From positions 1-64,000 of the forward strand of contig NZ_JACHHW010000013.1 in NCBI RefSeq assembly GCF_014202945.1: DNA of 64,000 nucleotides, given 5' to 3'. This document shows positions 17,336 to 26,519 of this stretch, piece after piece. The first letter of the stretch is position 1; each line of letters starts with the position of its first letter. Source of the DNA: Zhongshania antarctica (GTDB lineage Bacteria; Pseudomonadota; Gammaproteobacteria; Pseudomonadales; Spongiibacteraceae). The notes below the pieces were generated by a model. It saw only the letters and a program-made list of their open reading frames with translations, ran no database searches and was not told the origin of the DNA. A program made the translations under genes and the position numbers.

Positions 17336-18229
17336 ATGTCAGAATTTCCTAGCGGTGATTTTACAATTACTAACATAGATACTGAGCGCAAGATTCGGGT
17401 AATACTTGCTGACTCTGACGAATATGAGGATTATCAGCTGGGCAACACCTATACCACGGTCGCAACTGGAAAGCCGCATTTAATGTTGGAATACTATGAT
17501 GAGGATGAGGAAGAAGCGCCGTCGGAATTAGAGACGCTGTGGTGTTTCAACGATAGCGTAGACTCATACGGTAAGGTTTGTGCCACTCTAGTCAGTGTCG
17601 CTGTTAAAGAGAAACAAAACATCGGTAGTTATGTCATCGGCATTACAAGTCATCCAGCACGGCGAGTGGAAACCACCGACCCACAACTTGAATTGATGAT
17701 GCCTGATTTTTGGACGGGGAGTTTTAAACAATGGCACGAATTTGCGCTCAATATTGACGACTTCATCCTTCAGGCCCCCGTACCAAAATTTTGGACAGAG
17801 GGAGAGAGTGCTTGGCAAGTGTTTGTAAAGATGGGTTTCGCTTCACCTTATTCGACGCCAGGCTTGATTGAATCGCTGGAAGCTCTGCCGGTACCACACG
17901 AGTTGAAAAGTGGTACGCCCATTATGGAATTACTTGGTAGCGCTAAAAACTATTACGAATACTACCGTTTATCAGACGCACGAAAGGGCACTCCTCAGGG
18001 TGGTACGACCGAGCTTACCGGTGCTGGCACTGATTCGAGCTACAGTGGCATGAACAAGCGCTGGCAGACGGATGGTACCTATATCTGGAGCGTTGGCGGA
18101 GGGGGTGGAAGCGGAGGTCCAATTGAATCCGAATCCTACCTCACGGACCTAGACCGCGACGATTACAACTCTTTGGTGGGACTCCCAAAGGGGGAATATG
18201 GGCAACGGTGGATATTTAAGCCGGTGTAA
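17336..18229 (+). CDS. Conserved-looking protein of unknown function linked to lemA
   Basis: This is a 297-residue soluble protein with no signal peptide or membrane helix. The ATG follows AGAAGGAGC at good spacing. The N-terminal segment GDFTITNIDTERKIRV and the ends of both halves (LETLWCFND and GQRWIFKPV) vaguely resemble beta-trefoil/ricin-type lectin repeats, which have W.F at repeat ends. That is a weak impression. An acidic loop (YYDEDEEEAP) lies near residue 55, and a flexible Gly/Ser stretch (GGGGGSGGP) near residue 265. It is the third gene of the DUF3137-like/lemA unit, 99 bp after lemA. Confidence 0.55.
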   Translation: MSEFPSGDFTITNIDTERKIRVILADSDEYEDYQLGNTYTTVATGKPHLMLEYYDEDEEEAPSELETLWCFNDSVDSYGKVCATLVSVAVKEKQNIGSYVIGITSHPARRVETTDPQLELMMPDFWTGSFKQWHEFALNIDDFILQAPVPKFWTEGESAWQVFVKMGFASPYSTPGLIESLEALPVPHELKSGTPIMELLGSAKNYYEYYRLSDARKGTPQGGTTELTGAGTDSSYSGMNKRWQTDGTYIWSVGGGGGSGGPIESESYLTDLDRDDYNSLVGLPKGEYGQRWIFKPV

Positions 18230-18584
18230 TGCTCACTGAGCGATAAGCCGCGGCCTACAAATGAAAGCTGTTGGCCGGCCATTCTGGCTCTATGTGGTAG
18301 TTCTGGCCTTTAGCCATAATGTACCTAGTGGTGATGGATGGATTGCATGGGCTAGGTTGCGTAGTGAAAGCCCCCCTGTGCAATAGCATCGGCTATTCGC
18401 GTTTGGTGTCGGTTTAAAACCTAATTTAGGCACTGAATTCAGTAAAATGAGGAATTTAACTTAAAGATTAAAGACCGCGGGATTAGATACTGATTTGCTA
18501 TAGCAGGATGCTAAATGTCATATAAAACAAATGGATATAGAGAAATTGACGTCTGGCGTCAGCGATCTTTGGTTTATAAGGTGG
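18230..18584. other. Intergenic region, no gene seen
   Basis: This 355-base stretch has no open frame with a binding site. It turns AT-rich towards the right, where the promoter of the abi-like gene begins at 18585. It contains no obvious terminator with a T-tract after the 17336 gene. Confidence 0.5.
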
Positions 18585-18612
18585 TTGACATTAATTGCTT
18601 AAGGTCTAAAAT
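18585..18612 (+). promoter_or_regulatory. Sigma-70 promoter of the abi-like gene
   Basis: TTGACA (18585-18590) is a perfect -35 box. It is separated by 16 bases from TAAAAT (18607-18612), a five-of-six -10 box. The broken Abi gene starts at 18691, leaving a leader of about 72 bases. Confidence 0.65.
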
Positions 18613-18690
18613 TACCCGCAACAACACCCCTCCCGCTACCCGTAAGATCAGCGCCCTGCGAGGGGTTACTTGTTTCTGGGGGACTGAAAA

Positions 18691-19613
18691 ATGAGCTTCC
18701 CGCAAAAAGTCTCGTTTTCAAAGCCGCCCAGAACATTTGCCGAACAAGTTCAAATCTTACAGTCCCACGGGTTAAATATTCCCGATCCGGTTAAGGCTGA
18801 ATTCTACCTTTCGCAGCTCAATTACTACCGTTTCGCAGCTTATTGTTTACCGTTTGAGCAAAATCATGCCACGCATCGGTTTGTCGCGGGTACATCGTTT
18901 GATGATGTATTGAATCTTTATGTTTTTGACAGGAGTTACGAATACTCCTGCTGGATGCAATAGAGCGCGTAGAAGTTGTCGCTGAGAACGCAAATGGCTT
19001 ATCAACTTAGTCATCGTTACAACACGGCCCACCCACATCTTGATCCAGGGCTATTTCAAAGCAAAGGTAGATATCAGGCAGGGGTGATGAGCTTCCAGCA
19101 AGATGTCGCCAAAAGTAATGAAGATTTTATCAGGCATTTAATAACAAAGTATCAGGAGACGCTTCCGCCAATCTGGGCCGTCGTTGAGCTTATGACCATG
19201 GGACAGCTTTCGAAGTGGTTTTCCAATATAAAAGCTAGGCAAGATCGAAGGGCCATTAGCCGGAATTACGGTGTGGACGATAAGGTCATGACATCTTACT
19301 GTGAGCACCTCTCATTAGTTAGAAATATGGCCGCGCATCATGCTAGATTATGGAACCGCGATATTACCAAGAAAATGACGCTACCCACTCACGGTCCCAA
19401 AGAACTGCAAAGCAGTTTGTGGATACTGCCGGAGAGCGACCGGCGCTTGAGAAAACTCTACAACACCTTAACGATGACTTTGCACATGATGAATATGATT
19501 GCCCCCGATCATCACTGGAAGGCACGGGTGAAGGATTTAATAGCAGCGCACGCCATAGACACCAAAAAATGGGCTTCCCCGCTGATTGGCAAGCTCGACC
19601 GTTGTGGCTGTAG
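18691..19613 (+). pseudogene. Abi-family (AbiD/AbiF, Abi_2) abortive-infection gene with three frameshifts
   Basis: Read across three frame changes, the gene gives a normal-length Abi_2 protein of about 307 residues. Frame 1 (18691 on) has QVQILQSHGLNI and YLSQLNYYRFAAYCLPFE, ending at LYVFDR. At about 18934 one base is missing; the next frame gives LRILLLDAIERVEV. At about 18978 one base is extra and the original frame returns with LRTQMAYQLSHRY and NMAAHHARLWNR. At the A6 run 19564-19569 one A is missing; the shifted frame gives the family C-terminus MGFPADWQARPLWL and stops at 19611-19613. Without the last shift the frame drifts on to 19665. Abi proteins are phage-defence proteins with predicted RNA-binding HEPN-like folds. 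Either this is a decaying gene or the shifts are sequencing errors. Confidence 0.8.
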
Positions 19614-19712
19614 TCGTTTACGGGTAAAGGGAATGCTAGCTGCGCGAAGCAAGTCTAGCGAATAGAAATGGCTACAATAATTGCTCGAGCCCATGGCAAG
19701 GAATGCAGGTGA

Positions 19713-20054
19713 ATGGATAAAAAAGAAAAACAAGGTCTCAGTGAAATCGACATCTGTGACTTGTTTATTACCCCTGCTATTAAAGATGCAGGCTGGGATC
19801 AATTGCGCCAAATCCGCCGTGAAGTTACTTTAACCCCTGGCCCTGTTGTTGTCCGGGGCAATATGTCGTCGCGCAACACCAAGAAAAAGAAGTTCGCTGG
19901 CTATGTGTTGCAGTGGAAGGCCGCCGTGCCAGTTGCAGTGGTCGAGGCCAAAGAAAACAACAAAACCGTTAGCCACGGTATGCAGCAAGCCCTCGGTTAT
20001 GCCGACACTCTGCAAGTCCCAAGTTGTGTAGTTGATTATTTTAGCGGGCATTGA
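19713..20054 (+). pseudogene. Type I restriction HsdR, N-terminal fragment
   Basis: The 113-residue frame matches the start of EcoEI-type HsdR subunits: LSEIDICDLFITPAIKDAGWDQLRQIRREV, then the nuclease-domain segment YVLQWKAAVPVAVVEAKENNKTVSHGMQQALGYADTL, with the E-x-K of the PD-(D/E)xK motif. Complete HsdR proteins are near 800-1,000 residues and continue into helicase domains. Here the match stops after about residue 104 and the frame ends in nine unrelated residues. No HsdM or HsdS is nearby. It is a remnant of a type I restriction system, next to the broken Abi gene. Confidence 0.8.
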
Positions 20055-20127
20055 TTGCACATATGCCAGTTGAAGCAAGCAATGTGTAAGCGGTCTAGTT
20101 TAATTTACGTTTTGACGCGTCATCAAT

Positions 20128-20847
20128 TTACTTGGCTTCGTCTGGTAAGTCATCTAAGAGAAGCTGGCGAGTTTTCATAAATTCTTCTTCAGGTTCTTTG
20201 CCAAGCATCCAAAAAAGTTGCTCGTTCAAAAAGTTTATAGCGTCTTCATGTAACCATAAGTCCCTATGTCTCGTTGCGCAAAGCAAAGGGGATAGAAACA
20301 TGCGATCTAATCTGCAAATTGAATTATTTGGTAAGGCAGGATCATGTTGTGGTAAAAATAAGAACTCCGAATACATAGCGGCTCTAATTCTAGCCGTAAT
20401 AATTGGCCCGAATGCACCTGGCTCGTAATTGCTCGCAACACTATATACTGGAGCTAATAAATATTGGGAGTCAAATGCATTCAGCGCTTTCTTTCTTTGC
20501 CATCCTTCTGGTAGTAAGTTCGGATTTACTTCACCAGCTTTCCCTATTATTAAGCAAGGGCGAACTTTTCCTACGGAAATTATTGCTTCGCATTTATCCC
20601 CTAGGCTCCCCAGCGCCGCAACAGGAAGCCTGCTCTTACTTTTAAAATCAACAGCTTCCTGATATTTCCTGATGGTTATATCCGCTTTTTTATGCTCAAT
20701 TCCATCTGCTCGGGTTATATCAGCGATCAGCGGCCGTCGATCTTGAAATGTAACAGGGCAACACACTATCTGCCCAGTACCACTTTCTTGTCCGGTGGAG
20801 GTGTAGAAGTTATTACAAAAATCTGACAGTGAAAGATTGCAGTCCAT
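20128..20847 (-). CDS. Putative toxin, weakly PemK/MazF-like, paired with a Panacea antitoxin
   Basis: This 239-residue protein has no clear family match. The middle region has features reminiscent of PemK/MazF folds: a strand with VGKVRPCLIIGK, a second with YLLAPVYS, and NNSICRLDRMF, which resembles the end of the MazF core where the Ser/Thr-rich loop meets a helix. N- and C-terminal regions have no recognisable features. The gene follows the Panacea-domain gene by 13 bp, the typical layout where Panacea neutralises a variable toxin. The toxin assignment rests mainly on this linkage. The ATG at 20847 has a weak binding site, which fits translational coupling. Confidence 0.45.
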   Translation of the reverse strand: MDCNLSLSDFCNNFYTSTGQESGTGQIVCCPVTFQDRRPLIADITRADGIEHKKADITIRKYQEAVDFKSKSRLPVAALGSLGDKCEAIISVGKVRPCLIIGKAGEVNPNLLPEGWQRKKALNAFDSQYLLAPVYSVASNYEPGAFGPIITARIRAAMYSEFLFLPQHDPALPNNSICRLDRMFLSPLLCATRHRDLWLHEDAINFLNEQLFWMLGKEPEEEFMKTRQLLLDDLPDEAK

Positions 20848-20860
20848 TGAAGCGCCGCTA

Positions 20861-21574
20861 TTAAATTTCGAAGGTTAAATTTGCAATATGATCCGAGCTC
20901 TTGTCTTCCGTCTTATCGAATAATATATGTGATTGATTATAGTGGTTGTCATATTTTGGGGGTGTGTAATTTCCCAGATTACTTTTCTTTGCATCTTTTT
21001 TGGCTTTAAGCGCAGCCAGCAATTCTTTACCCTTCTTGATTTTATCGGCGGTCTTATTTTTAGATGGCAGTGGCTTGAAGTCTTTGAAGTTGATAACTTC
21101 GCATTTGGTGAAGTCCAGCTTATCTCCGGGAGTGGCGCCTTCCATTGGTTCGGTATGGAAATATACATATTCAAGAAGCGAATTGAGATTTCCGCTAAAG
21201 TTTCTTACGTTGGATTGAAGCGCGGAAGTAATACCTATGCCAAGCTTGGTATCCTCCATAGTTGCTGTCTTGGCGTAATCTGAAAGCTTAATCAGCTTAA
21301 AGGAATGCCCTTGGTCACGAGTTTCACCAGTCTCAACTTGGACGTTTGGAATTTTTTTTTCGATGGTTTCGGATAATTGAAATGAATATGGCCCGAAATG
21401 GTGGAACCTCCATTCGGTACCAGAATACGTTTCACCATTATTTTTTCTAGCGTAATAGACATCAGCTAGATAAATTAGCTTAGTGAGACTAGTAATAGTC
21501 AATCCACTAGAGCCCTGCTCTTGCGCAAAGTTAAGCAAAGCCTGAGCTAGTGTAGTGACTTTGGTTATATCCAT
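20861..21574 (-). CDS. Panacea (SocA-like, DUF4065) domain protein, putative antitoxin
   Basis: This 237-residue protein has an N-terminal Panacea domain: LTITSLTKLIYLADVYYARKNNGETYSGTEWRFHHFGPYS matches the SocA/GepA pattern of K-L-Y-A-D followed by a turn ending in hGP. The C-terminal third is Lys/Asn-rich and probably flexible. Panacea domains act as antitoxins for many unrelated toxins and are usually encoded immediately next to them; SocA itself is a proteolysis adaptor for the SocB toxin. The gene is first of a two-gene minus-strand unit. The unit looks more AT-rich than the housekeeping genes nearby, and it lies just downstream of a tRNA 3' end. Confidence 0.7.
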   Translation of the reverse strand: MDITKVTTLAQALLNFAQEQGSSGLTITSLTKLIYLADVYYARKNNGETYSGTEWRFHHFGPYSFQLSETIEKKIPNVQVETGETRDQGHSFKLIKLSDYAKTATMEDTKLGIGITSALQSNVRNFSGNLNSLLEYVYFHTEPMEGATPGDKLDFTKCEVINFKDFKPLPSKNKTADKIKKGKELLAALKAKKDAKKSNLGNYTPPKYDNHYNQSHILFDKTEDKSSDHIANLTFEI

Positions 21575-21715
21575 AAAAGCACATTTGAGATGGGAAGAAA
21601 TCTGTGTCTATATTTTCAGTATAGCTTAAGGTTTGTTGTTAGCTTACTGCAACGACATCGTCGGGTCATAAGTATTCATGTGACCTAGCTAACATTCCAT
21701 AGTTCGATATAAAAA

Positions 21716-21792
21716 TGGTGGGCCTTCCCAGACTTGAACTGGGGACCTGCCGATTATGAGTCGGATGCTCTAACCAACTGAGCTAAAGGCCC
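21716..21792 (-). tRNA. ileX: tRNA-Ile2 (anticodon CAU)
   Basis: A 77-base cloverleaf reads on the minus strand with CCA encoded at 21716-21718. The acceptor strand GGGCCTT pairs with AAGGCCC. The D-arm has AGTTGGTTAGA, the anticodon loop is CTCATAA, and the T-arm has GTTCAAGTC. The CAU anticodon could mean Met or lysidine-modified Ile2. The acceptor pairs C4-G69 and C5-G68 are the TilS identity elements of Ile2 and differ from elongator Met, so Ile2 is preferred. Confidence 0.85.
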
Positions 21793-21911
21793 ATTTTTCT
21801 TGTGCTGGGTGCTGTTGGTTTGGGCTAAATCTTGGATTTAGTTACGCCAATCAGTTCAGCTGCGGTGGTTTGATTACGCGCCGTGGCGTGTACACCGGAA
21901 AAACAGCGCGC

Positions 21912-21940
21912 ATTATAATGCTGGCGAGGCCTGTTGGCCA
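21912..21940 (-). promoter_or_regulatory. Promoter of the tRNA-Ile2 gene
   Basis: On the minus strand TGGCCA (21935-21940) and a perfect TATAAT (21912-21917) are separated by 17 bases. This gives a primary transcript with a leader of roughly 110 bases before the tRNA. Confidence 0.5.
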
Positions 21941-22050
21941 GCGCTTCCTTAATCCCTTGTTTGTCGGAAGTCATTGAGGTGCCGTGCTATTTTTGTGCTT
22001 AAGTGCTGTTTAAGTGCAATAATCTAGTGGACATGGTCTGGTAGAAGGAA

Positions 22051-23928
22051 ATGGCTTTGGACGATAAAGAGCGGATTTTTAAAGCGTATCTTGATGATAA
22101 GCGTCAATCGTTGCAGGCGCCGCTGGCGTCGGTGGCTGCGTATACTGAGTCTCTGCTGGAATTACCCGCTATTGCGGGTGATAGCGCGTTGTTGGCAGAT
22201 GCCCAGCGTATTGCTCGAGCGGCGGCTGAAATACTTGATGTGCTGCAGGTGGTGTCGACGCTCAGCGTGACCTCGCAGACCGAGATTTCGCGTTTGCGTC
22301 ACGACTTGCGCAATGCTATTGGTTTGGTCGATGGTTATAGCGAGATGTTAACTGAAGATTGCGACGCGGCCGATGCTCATACCTTTTTAAAGCAAATTCG
22401 TCATCAATCGCGGCTTTTCCAAGAACGTTTAGACAGTTTTTCCCTGCAGCCCACTGAGTCTGCAAAAGTTGATCCGATTGCAGCGATGTTCCAGAGCTTT
22501 AAGCGGGGCATCATTCGTGATGATAAGGATCATCTCACCGGCAGTATTTTGGTGGTTGATGATAATGACAGCAGTCGCGATTTATTGGCACACCAGCTGC
22601 AACGTCAAGACCATATGGTTATTGAGGCCGCCAGCGGCGAGCGCTGCCTAGAGGTGATGCGCAGCGCCAACCCAGACTTGGTGCTGCTCGACTTGGTAAT
22701 GCCCGATATGAACGGCTACGAAGTACTGCAAGTCATTCGCAGCGATGAAGCCCTGCGCCGTATTCCAGTGATTGTCGTAAGCGGCATGCAAGATGAAGAA
22801 GGTGCCGTGCGTTGTATAGATGCGGGCGCGAGTGACTACTTACTTAAACCGGTGAACTCGACCTTGCTGCGGGCCCGAATCGGCGCGCTACTAGAGACCA
22901 AGCGCTGGCAAGATCGCGAGCGGGAGTATTTGGCTGAGTTGGAAAAGAGTCAGCGCTTTATTCGCAAGGTGTTTGGTCGCTATTTGTCAGATGAAATCGT
23001 ACAGCGACTGTTGGACGATAATAATGGCTTGAGCATGGGGGGCGAGCGTCGCACCGTCACCATACTCATGGCGGATATTCGGGGCTTTTCGGCGATTAGC
23101 GAGCAGTTAGCACCGGAGCAGTGCGTGCAGTTGCTGAATAACTACCTCGGGGTGATGACGGAAATTATTCAGCGTTATCGCGGCACTGTTGATGAGTTTG
23201 TTGGCGATGGGATTCTGGCAATTTTTGGTGCGCCGGTGAGCGACAAAGACGACTGCGATCGAGCATTGGCCTGCGCGCTAGCGATGCAGTTGGCAATTAA
23301 GGAGGTGAATACCCGCAATCGTGCCGATAACTTGCCTGAAATTGCGATTGGGATAGGCCTGAATACCGGTGATGTGGTGGCGGGCAATATCGGTTCGGAG
23401 CTGCGCTCTAAATACGGCGTGGTTGGCCATAATGTGAATCTTACTGGCCGAATAGAGTCTTGTACTGTGGGCGGGCAAATATTAGCCTCACCCGCGACCG
23501 TGGCGGCAGCGTCGGTGGAAGTATTGACCGGCAAAGGCGTTGCCGTGGATTTAAAAGGCATGGTTGAACCGCTGGAGCTGGCAGAGGTACTCGGGGTGGG
23601 CTTACCCTATGACTTGTTATTGGAATCTGTTCAAAACCAGTGGCAGGCGATCGAGCCGCCGGTTGAATTGAAATTGAGCCTGATGGCTGCCAAACAAGTT
23701 GCTGGTGTGGGATTGACCGGGTTGCTGGTGGCGGTGGCCGGTGAGCAGCTGCGTCTGCGGAGCACTCAATCATTGACCCTGCTGGCAGATGTACGCTTGG
23801 AGGGTTTGAGTGAAAGTTGTTACGCCAAAATCACTGATAAGCAAGACGATATCTATACGCTAACCGTGACCTCGGCCACGGCTAGTTTGCGCGATGAGCT
23901 TAGTAAATTACCGACACTTACATCTTGA
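22051..23928 (+). CDS. Response regulator with class III adenylate/guanylate cyclase domain
   Basis: This is a 625-residue soluble signalling protein. Residues about 80-140 resemble a histidine-kinase dimerisation helix pair (LRHDLRNAIGLVDGYSEML) but no ATPase domain follows. A receiver domain spans about 167-290, with phospho-acceptor Asp in LVLLDLVMPD and Lys in YLLKPV. A class III nucleotide cyclase follows at about 330-500: VTILMADIRGFSAIS and VDEFVGDGILAIFG provide the two metal-binding Asp residues, and GVVGHNVNLTGRIES the ribose/transition-state Asn and Arg. The last 100 residues could be a PilZ-like barrel, a weak guess. It is first in a three-gene unit; AAGGA precedes the ATG. Confidence 0.82.
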   Translation: MALDDKERIFKAYLDDKRQSLQAPLASVAAYTESLLELPAIAGDSALLADAQRIARAAAEILDVLQVVSTLSVTSQTEISRLRHDLRNAIGLVDGYSEMLTEDCDAADAHTFLKQIRHQSRLFQERLDSFSLQPTESAKVDPIAAMFQSFKRGIIRDDKDHLTGSILVVDDNDSSRDLLAHQLQRQDHMVIEAASGERCLEVMRSANPDLVLLDLVMPDMNGYEVLQVIRSDEALRRIPVIVVSGMQDEEGAVRCIDAGASDYLLKPVNSTLLRARIGALLETKRWQDREREYLAELEKSQRFIRKVFGRYLSDEIVQRLLDDNNGLSMGGERRTVTILMADIRGFSAISEQLAPEQCVQLLNNYLGVMTEIIQRYRGTVDEFVGDGILAIFGAPVSDKDDCDRALACALAMQLAIKEVNTRNRADNLPEIAIGIGLNTGDVVAGNIGSELRSKYGVVGHNVNLTGRIESCTVGGQILASPATVAAASVEVLTGKGVAVDLKGMVEPLELAEVLGVGLPYDLLLESVQNQWQAIEPPVELKLSLMAAKQVAGVGLTGLLVAVAGEQLRLRSTQSLTLLADVRLEGLSESCYAKITDKQDDIYTLTVTSATASLRDELSKLPTLTS

Positions 23929-23939
23929 GCGAGAAATTG

Positions 23940-24311
23940 ATGCCAAAAGTATTACTGGTTGAAGACAATGAAATGAATCGCGATATGTTGAGTCGGCGAT
24001 TGCAACGCAAGGGCTACCAGGTGTTACTGGCCATAGATGGTCAGCAAGGCATTGACCTGTGCCGAGCAGAAATGCCTGATTTGCTACTATTGGATATGAG
24101 CTTGCCAGTGAAAGACGGTTGGCAAGTGGCAAGTGAAATGAAGGCCGATAACGGGCTTAGTCATATTCCCATTATTGCCTTGACCGCTCATGCTATGGCT
24201 GATGACCGACAGCGCGCACTGCAGGCGGGCTGTGACGATTACGATACCAAACCGGTTGATCTGCCGCGTCTCCTGTCCAAAATTGAACGCTTGCTAGGGC
24301 GCGTGGGATGA
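23940..24311 (+). CDS. Single-domain response regulator (CheY-like)
   Basis: This 123-residue receiver domain stands alone. The acidic pair is in [13 protein letters not shown], the phospho-acceptor Asp in [15 protein letters not shown], Thr in IIALTAHAM, and Lys in YDTKPVD. It has no output domain, so it acts by protein contact, probably as phosphate shuttle between the flanking hybrid kinase and cyclase. I choose ATG 23940; a TTG at 23925 overlapping the upstream stop is possible. The stop overlaps the start of the kinase gene (ATGA). Confidence 0.85.
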   Translation: MPKVLLVEDNEMNRDMLSRRLQRKGYQVLLAIDGQQGIDLCRAEMPDLLLLDMSLPVKDGWQVASEMKADNGLSHIPIIALTAHAMADDRQRALQAGCDDYDTKPVDLPRLLSKIERLLGRVG

Positions 24312-26506
24312 GTTTTACCCGTCGGCTGACATTATCATTTGTCGCTATTTTAATGCTGTCATTGGGCAGTGTGCTTATTCAGGTTTGGGGAAACGACTCG
24401 CGTCGTCGGAATGTGTGGCTGTTGCAACATGTGATTCGCACCCAGTCTGAGCTCAATGATTTCAGTCAGCGAATGTACAGTATTCATCGTAAAATTTTGG
24501 TTGTTGATGCTTTGTCGGAGTCGGGGATAGAAAACCGCATTACTGAGCCGGAGCGGCAAGAGTTACTCAGCACAATCGATGCCTTATTGGCGCTCGAGGG
24601 CGAGTTGAACGATGACTTGCAAGAGTATTTGGAAGAAGGCCGTTATCAGTATTTGGAAGCACAATTAATGCTGCGCCGCTGGCGTGATTTTCTTGAGCAT
24701 GGCAGTGACTTAGATACAGCGAATGTGCAGCGTGAGTACGAGGCGCTAAGCGGGAGAATTAGCGCCAATGAATGGTATTTATTGACCCGTTCAGACGAAA
24801 TTAACGTCGGTTTGCGCAATGTGGTGAGCAAGACGAATAAAGTCGCCTTGGGGGTGTTTTTGTTGGCGCTGCTGACGACCTTTATTCTGGGTTATTACAT
24901 GACCCGCTATACCCGACGTTCTATTCGGCAATTGCAGAAGGGTACTGCCGAGTGGGGCAGTGGCAATTTTGACTACAGCATTGGCGATATGGGCTACGAT
25001 GAGTTTGGCCAGCTCGCCAAGTCCTTTGATGACATGGCCTCTAATCTGCGAGAAGCGATGGCGCGGGTTCGCGATGCGAGCCGCCGGGCCGATGCAGCCA
25101 ATCAGGCTAAAAGTGGCTTTATGGCGAATATGAGTCATGAGCTGCGCACACCCATGAACGCCATTATTGGCTACTCTGAAATGCTTCTTGAAGATATTGA
25201 AGACGAGCCAGAAATGCCGGTCGAGCGCTTGCGTCCCGATTTGGCGAAAATTCAGCTTGCCGGTAAACATCTGCTCACCCTGATTAATGATGTCTTGGAT
25301 ATCTCAAAAATTGAATCCGGGCGCATGGCGGTCTATTGGGAGGATGTTGCGTTAGAGGAGGTTTTGCGTGACGTTGAAGTGACTATGGCGCCGCTAATGG
25401 CCAAGAATGGCAACACCTTGCACTGTCACTTTGAGCTGCAGAGCGAATTGATACGGACTGATGTGACCCGCTTGCGCCAAATACTTTTAAACCTGCTCAG
25501 TAATGCGGCTAAGTTTACGCGGCAGGGGGATGTCCAGCTCTCAGTGTTGGAAAAATTGGTGAGTGGTCGCTCCTACCTTGTTGCAGAAGTGCGTGACAAT
25601 GGCATTGGTATGAGTGAGGAACAGTTGGGGCGGGTGTTTGACGCCTTCGTGCAAGCTGATTTGTCGACCACCAAACAGTACGGTGGCTCGGGTTTGGGCT
25701 TGACGATATCCCGCAAATTTGCCGAATTATTAGGGGGTTCGATTACCGCTGAAAGTCAGGAGGGTGAGGGCTCGCGATTTGAGTTGGTACTGCCGTTAGA
25801 TGCTCAGGAACTTGGTTTAAGCACGGAGTTTGATGGTGCCAGCATTGGCGATGTGTTGGTTATAGATGACGACCCGGCGGCATTGGAGTTAAGTGCGCGA
25901 ACACTAGTCAAGGCTGGGTATAAAGTGCATCTGGCTAATTCCGGTGTTGAGGGCATGCGTATGGCAAGGTCCCAGCGTCCAGACGTCATTATTCTCGATG
26001 TGATGATGCCCGGCATGGACGGCTGGCAAGTGTTACACAATTTACGCAGTGATCCGGCGCTATTTGATGTGCCGGTGTTAATGCTGTCGATGCTCAATGA
26101 GCGCGATCTTAGCTTGTTGCTGGGCGCGAATGAATACTTAGTGAAACCGGTAGATAGTGCAACATTGACGGCTGTTGTGCACGAGCTCCTGCCGGCCACC
26201 GCGGTCGGAAATTTATTGTTGCTCGAACAAGGTGACGCTTTAGCGAAAGCCATCGCGCTATTGCCTGGCGCGGAATATTGGGAAATTTATCATTGCGTGG
26301 AGGTCGCCAAGGCGAAGGCCTTGCTGGAGGATTTGCCGTGGCAGCTCATTATCGTAGGGCCGCACAGTGATACGGATGCGGTAAACGATTTCTTAGCGTT
26401 TTTGCGTAAAGATTATGGCCGCAAGGTACCGATTATGTTGGCCCAGACGGAGTCTGATATTCAGAGTCTGTGTGATCAGTTGGGCGCGTATCTAAATCGC
26501 AGTTAA
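24308..26506 (+). CDS. Hybrid sensor histidine kinase
   Basis: This is a 732-residue inner-membrane kinase. It has a membrane helix at about 7-27, a helical periplasmic region, a second helix at about 178-196 and a HAMP linker. The H-box [23 protein letters not shown] holds the phospho-His near residue 280. The ATPase domain has NLLSNAAKF (N box), VRDNGIGMS (G1) and [13 protein letters not shown] (G2). A receiver domain follows at about 515-630, with Asp in [13 protein letters not shown] and Lys in YLVKPVD. The last 95 residues are a second, degenerate receiver-like segment without the acceptor Asp. It is co-transcribed with the cyclase and CheY-like genes, so it probably drives cyclic-nucleotide signalling. 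Confidence 0.88.
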   Translation: MSFTRRLTLSFVAILMLSLGSVLIQVWGNDSRRRNVWLLQHVIRTQSELNDFSQRMYSIHRKILVVDALSESGIENRITEPERQELLSTIDALLALEGELNDDLQEYLEEGRYQYLEAQLMLRRWRDFLEHGSDLDTANVQREYEALSGRISANEWYLLTRSDEINVGLRNVVSKTNKVALGVFLLALLTTFILGYYMTRYTRRSIRQLQKGTAEWGSGNFDYSIGDMGYDEFGQLAKSFDDMASNLREAMARVRDASRRADAANQAKSGFMANMSHELRTPMNAIIGYSEMLLEDIEDEPEMPVERLRPDLAKIQLAGKHLLTLINDVLDISKIESGRMAVYWEDVALEEVLRDVEVTMAPLMAKNGNTLHCHFELQSELIRTDVTRLRQILLNLLSNAAKFTRQGDVQLSVLEKLVSGRSYLVAEVRDNGIGMSEEQLGRVFDAFVQADLSTTKQYGGSGLGLTISRKFAELLGGSITAESQEGEGSRFELVLPLDAQELGLSTEFDGASIGDVLVIDDDPAALELSARTLVKAGYKVHLANSGVEGMRMARSQRPDVIILDVMMPGMDGWQVLHNLRSDPALFDVPVLMLSMLNERDLSLLLGANEYLVKPVDSATLTAVVHELLPATAVGNLLLLEQGDALAKAIALLPGAEYWEIYHCVEVAKAKALLEDLPWQLIIVGPHSDTDAVNDFLAFLRKDYGRKVPIMLAQTESDIQSLCDQLGAYLNRS

Positions 26507-26519
26507 ATTGTGTAAGTCT

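Noticed and set aside
19512-19811. 99-codon frame on the minus strand opposite the Abi and HsdR remnants
   Set aside because: The plus strand carries recognisable Abi and HsdR sequence; this is the antisense reading.
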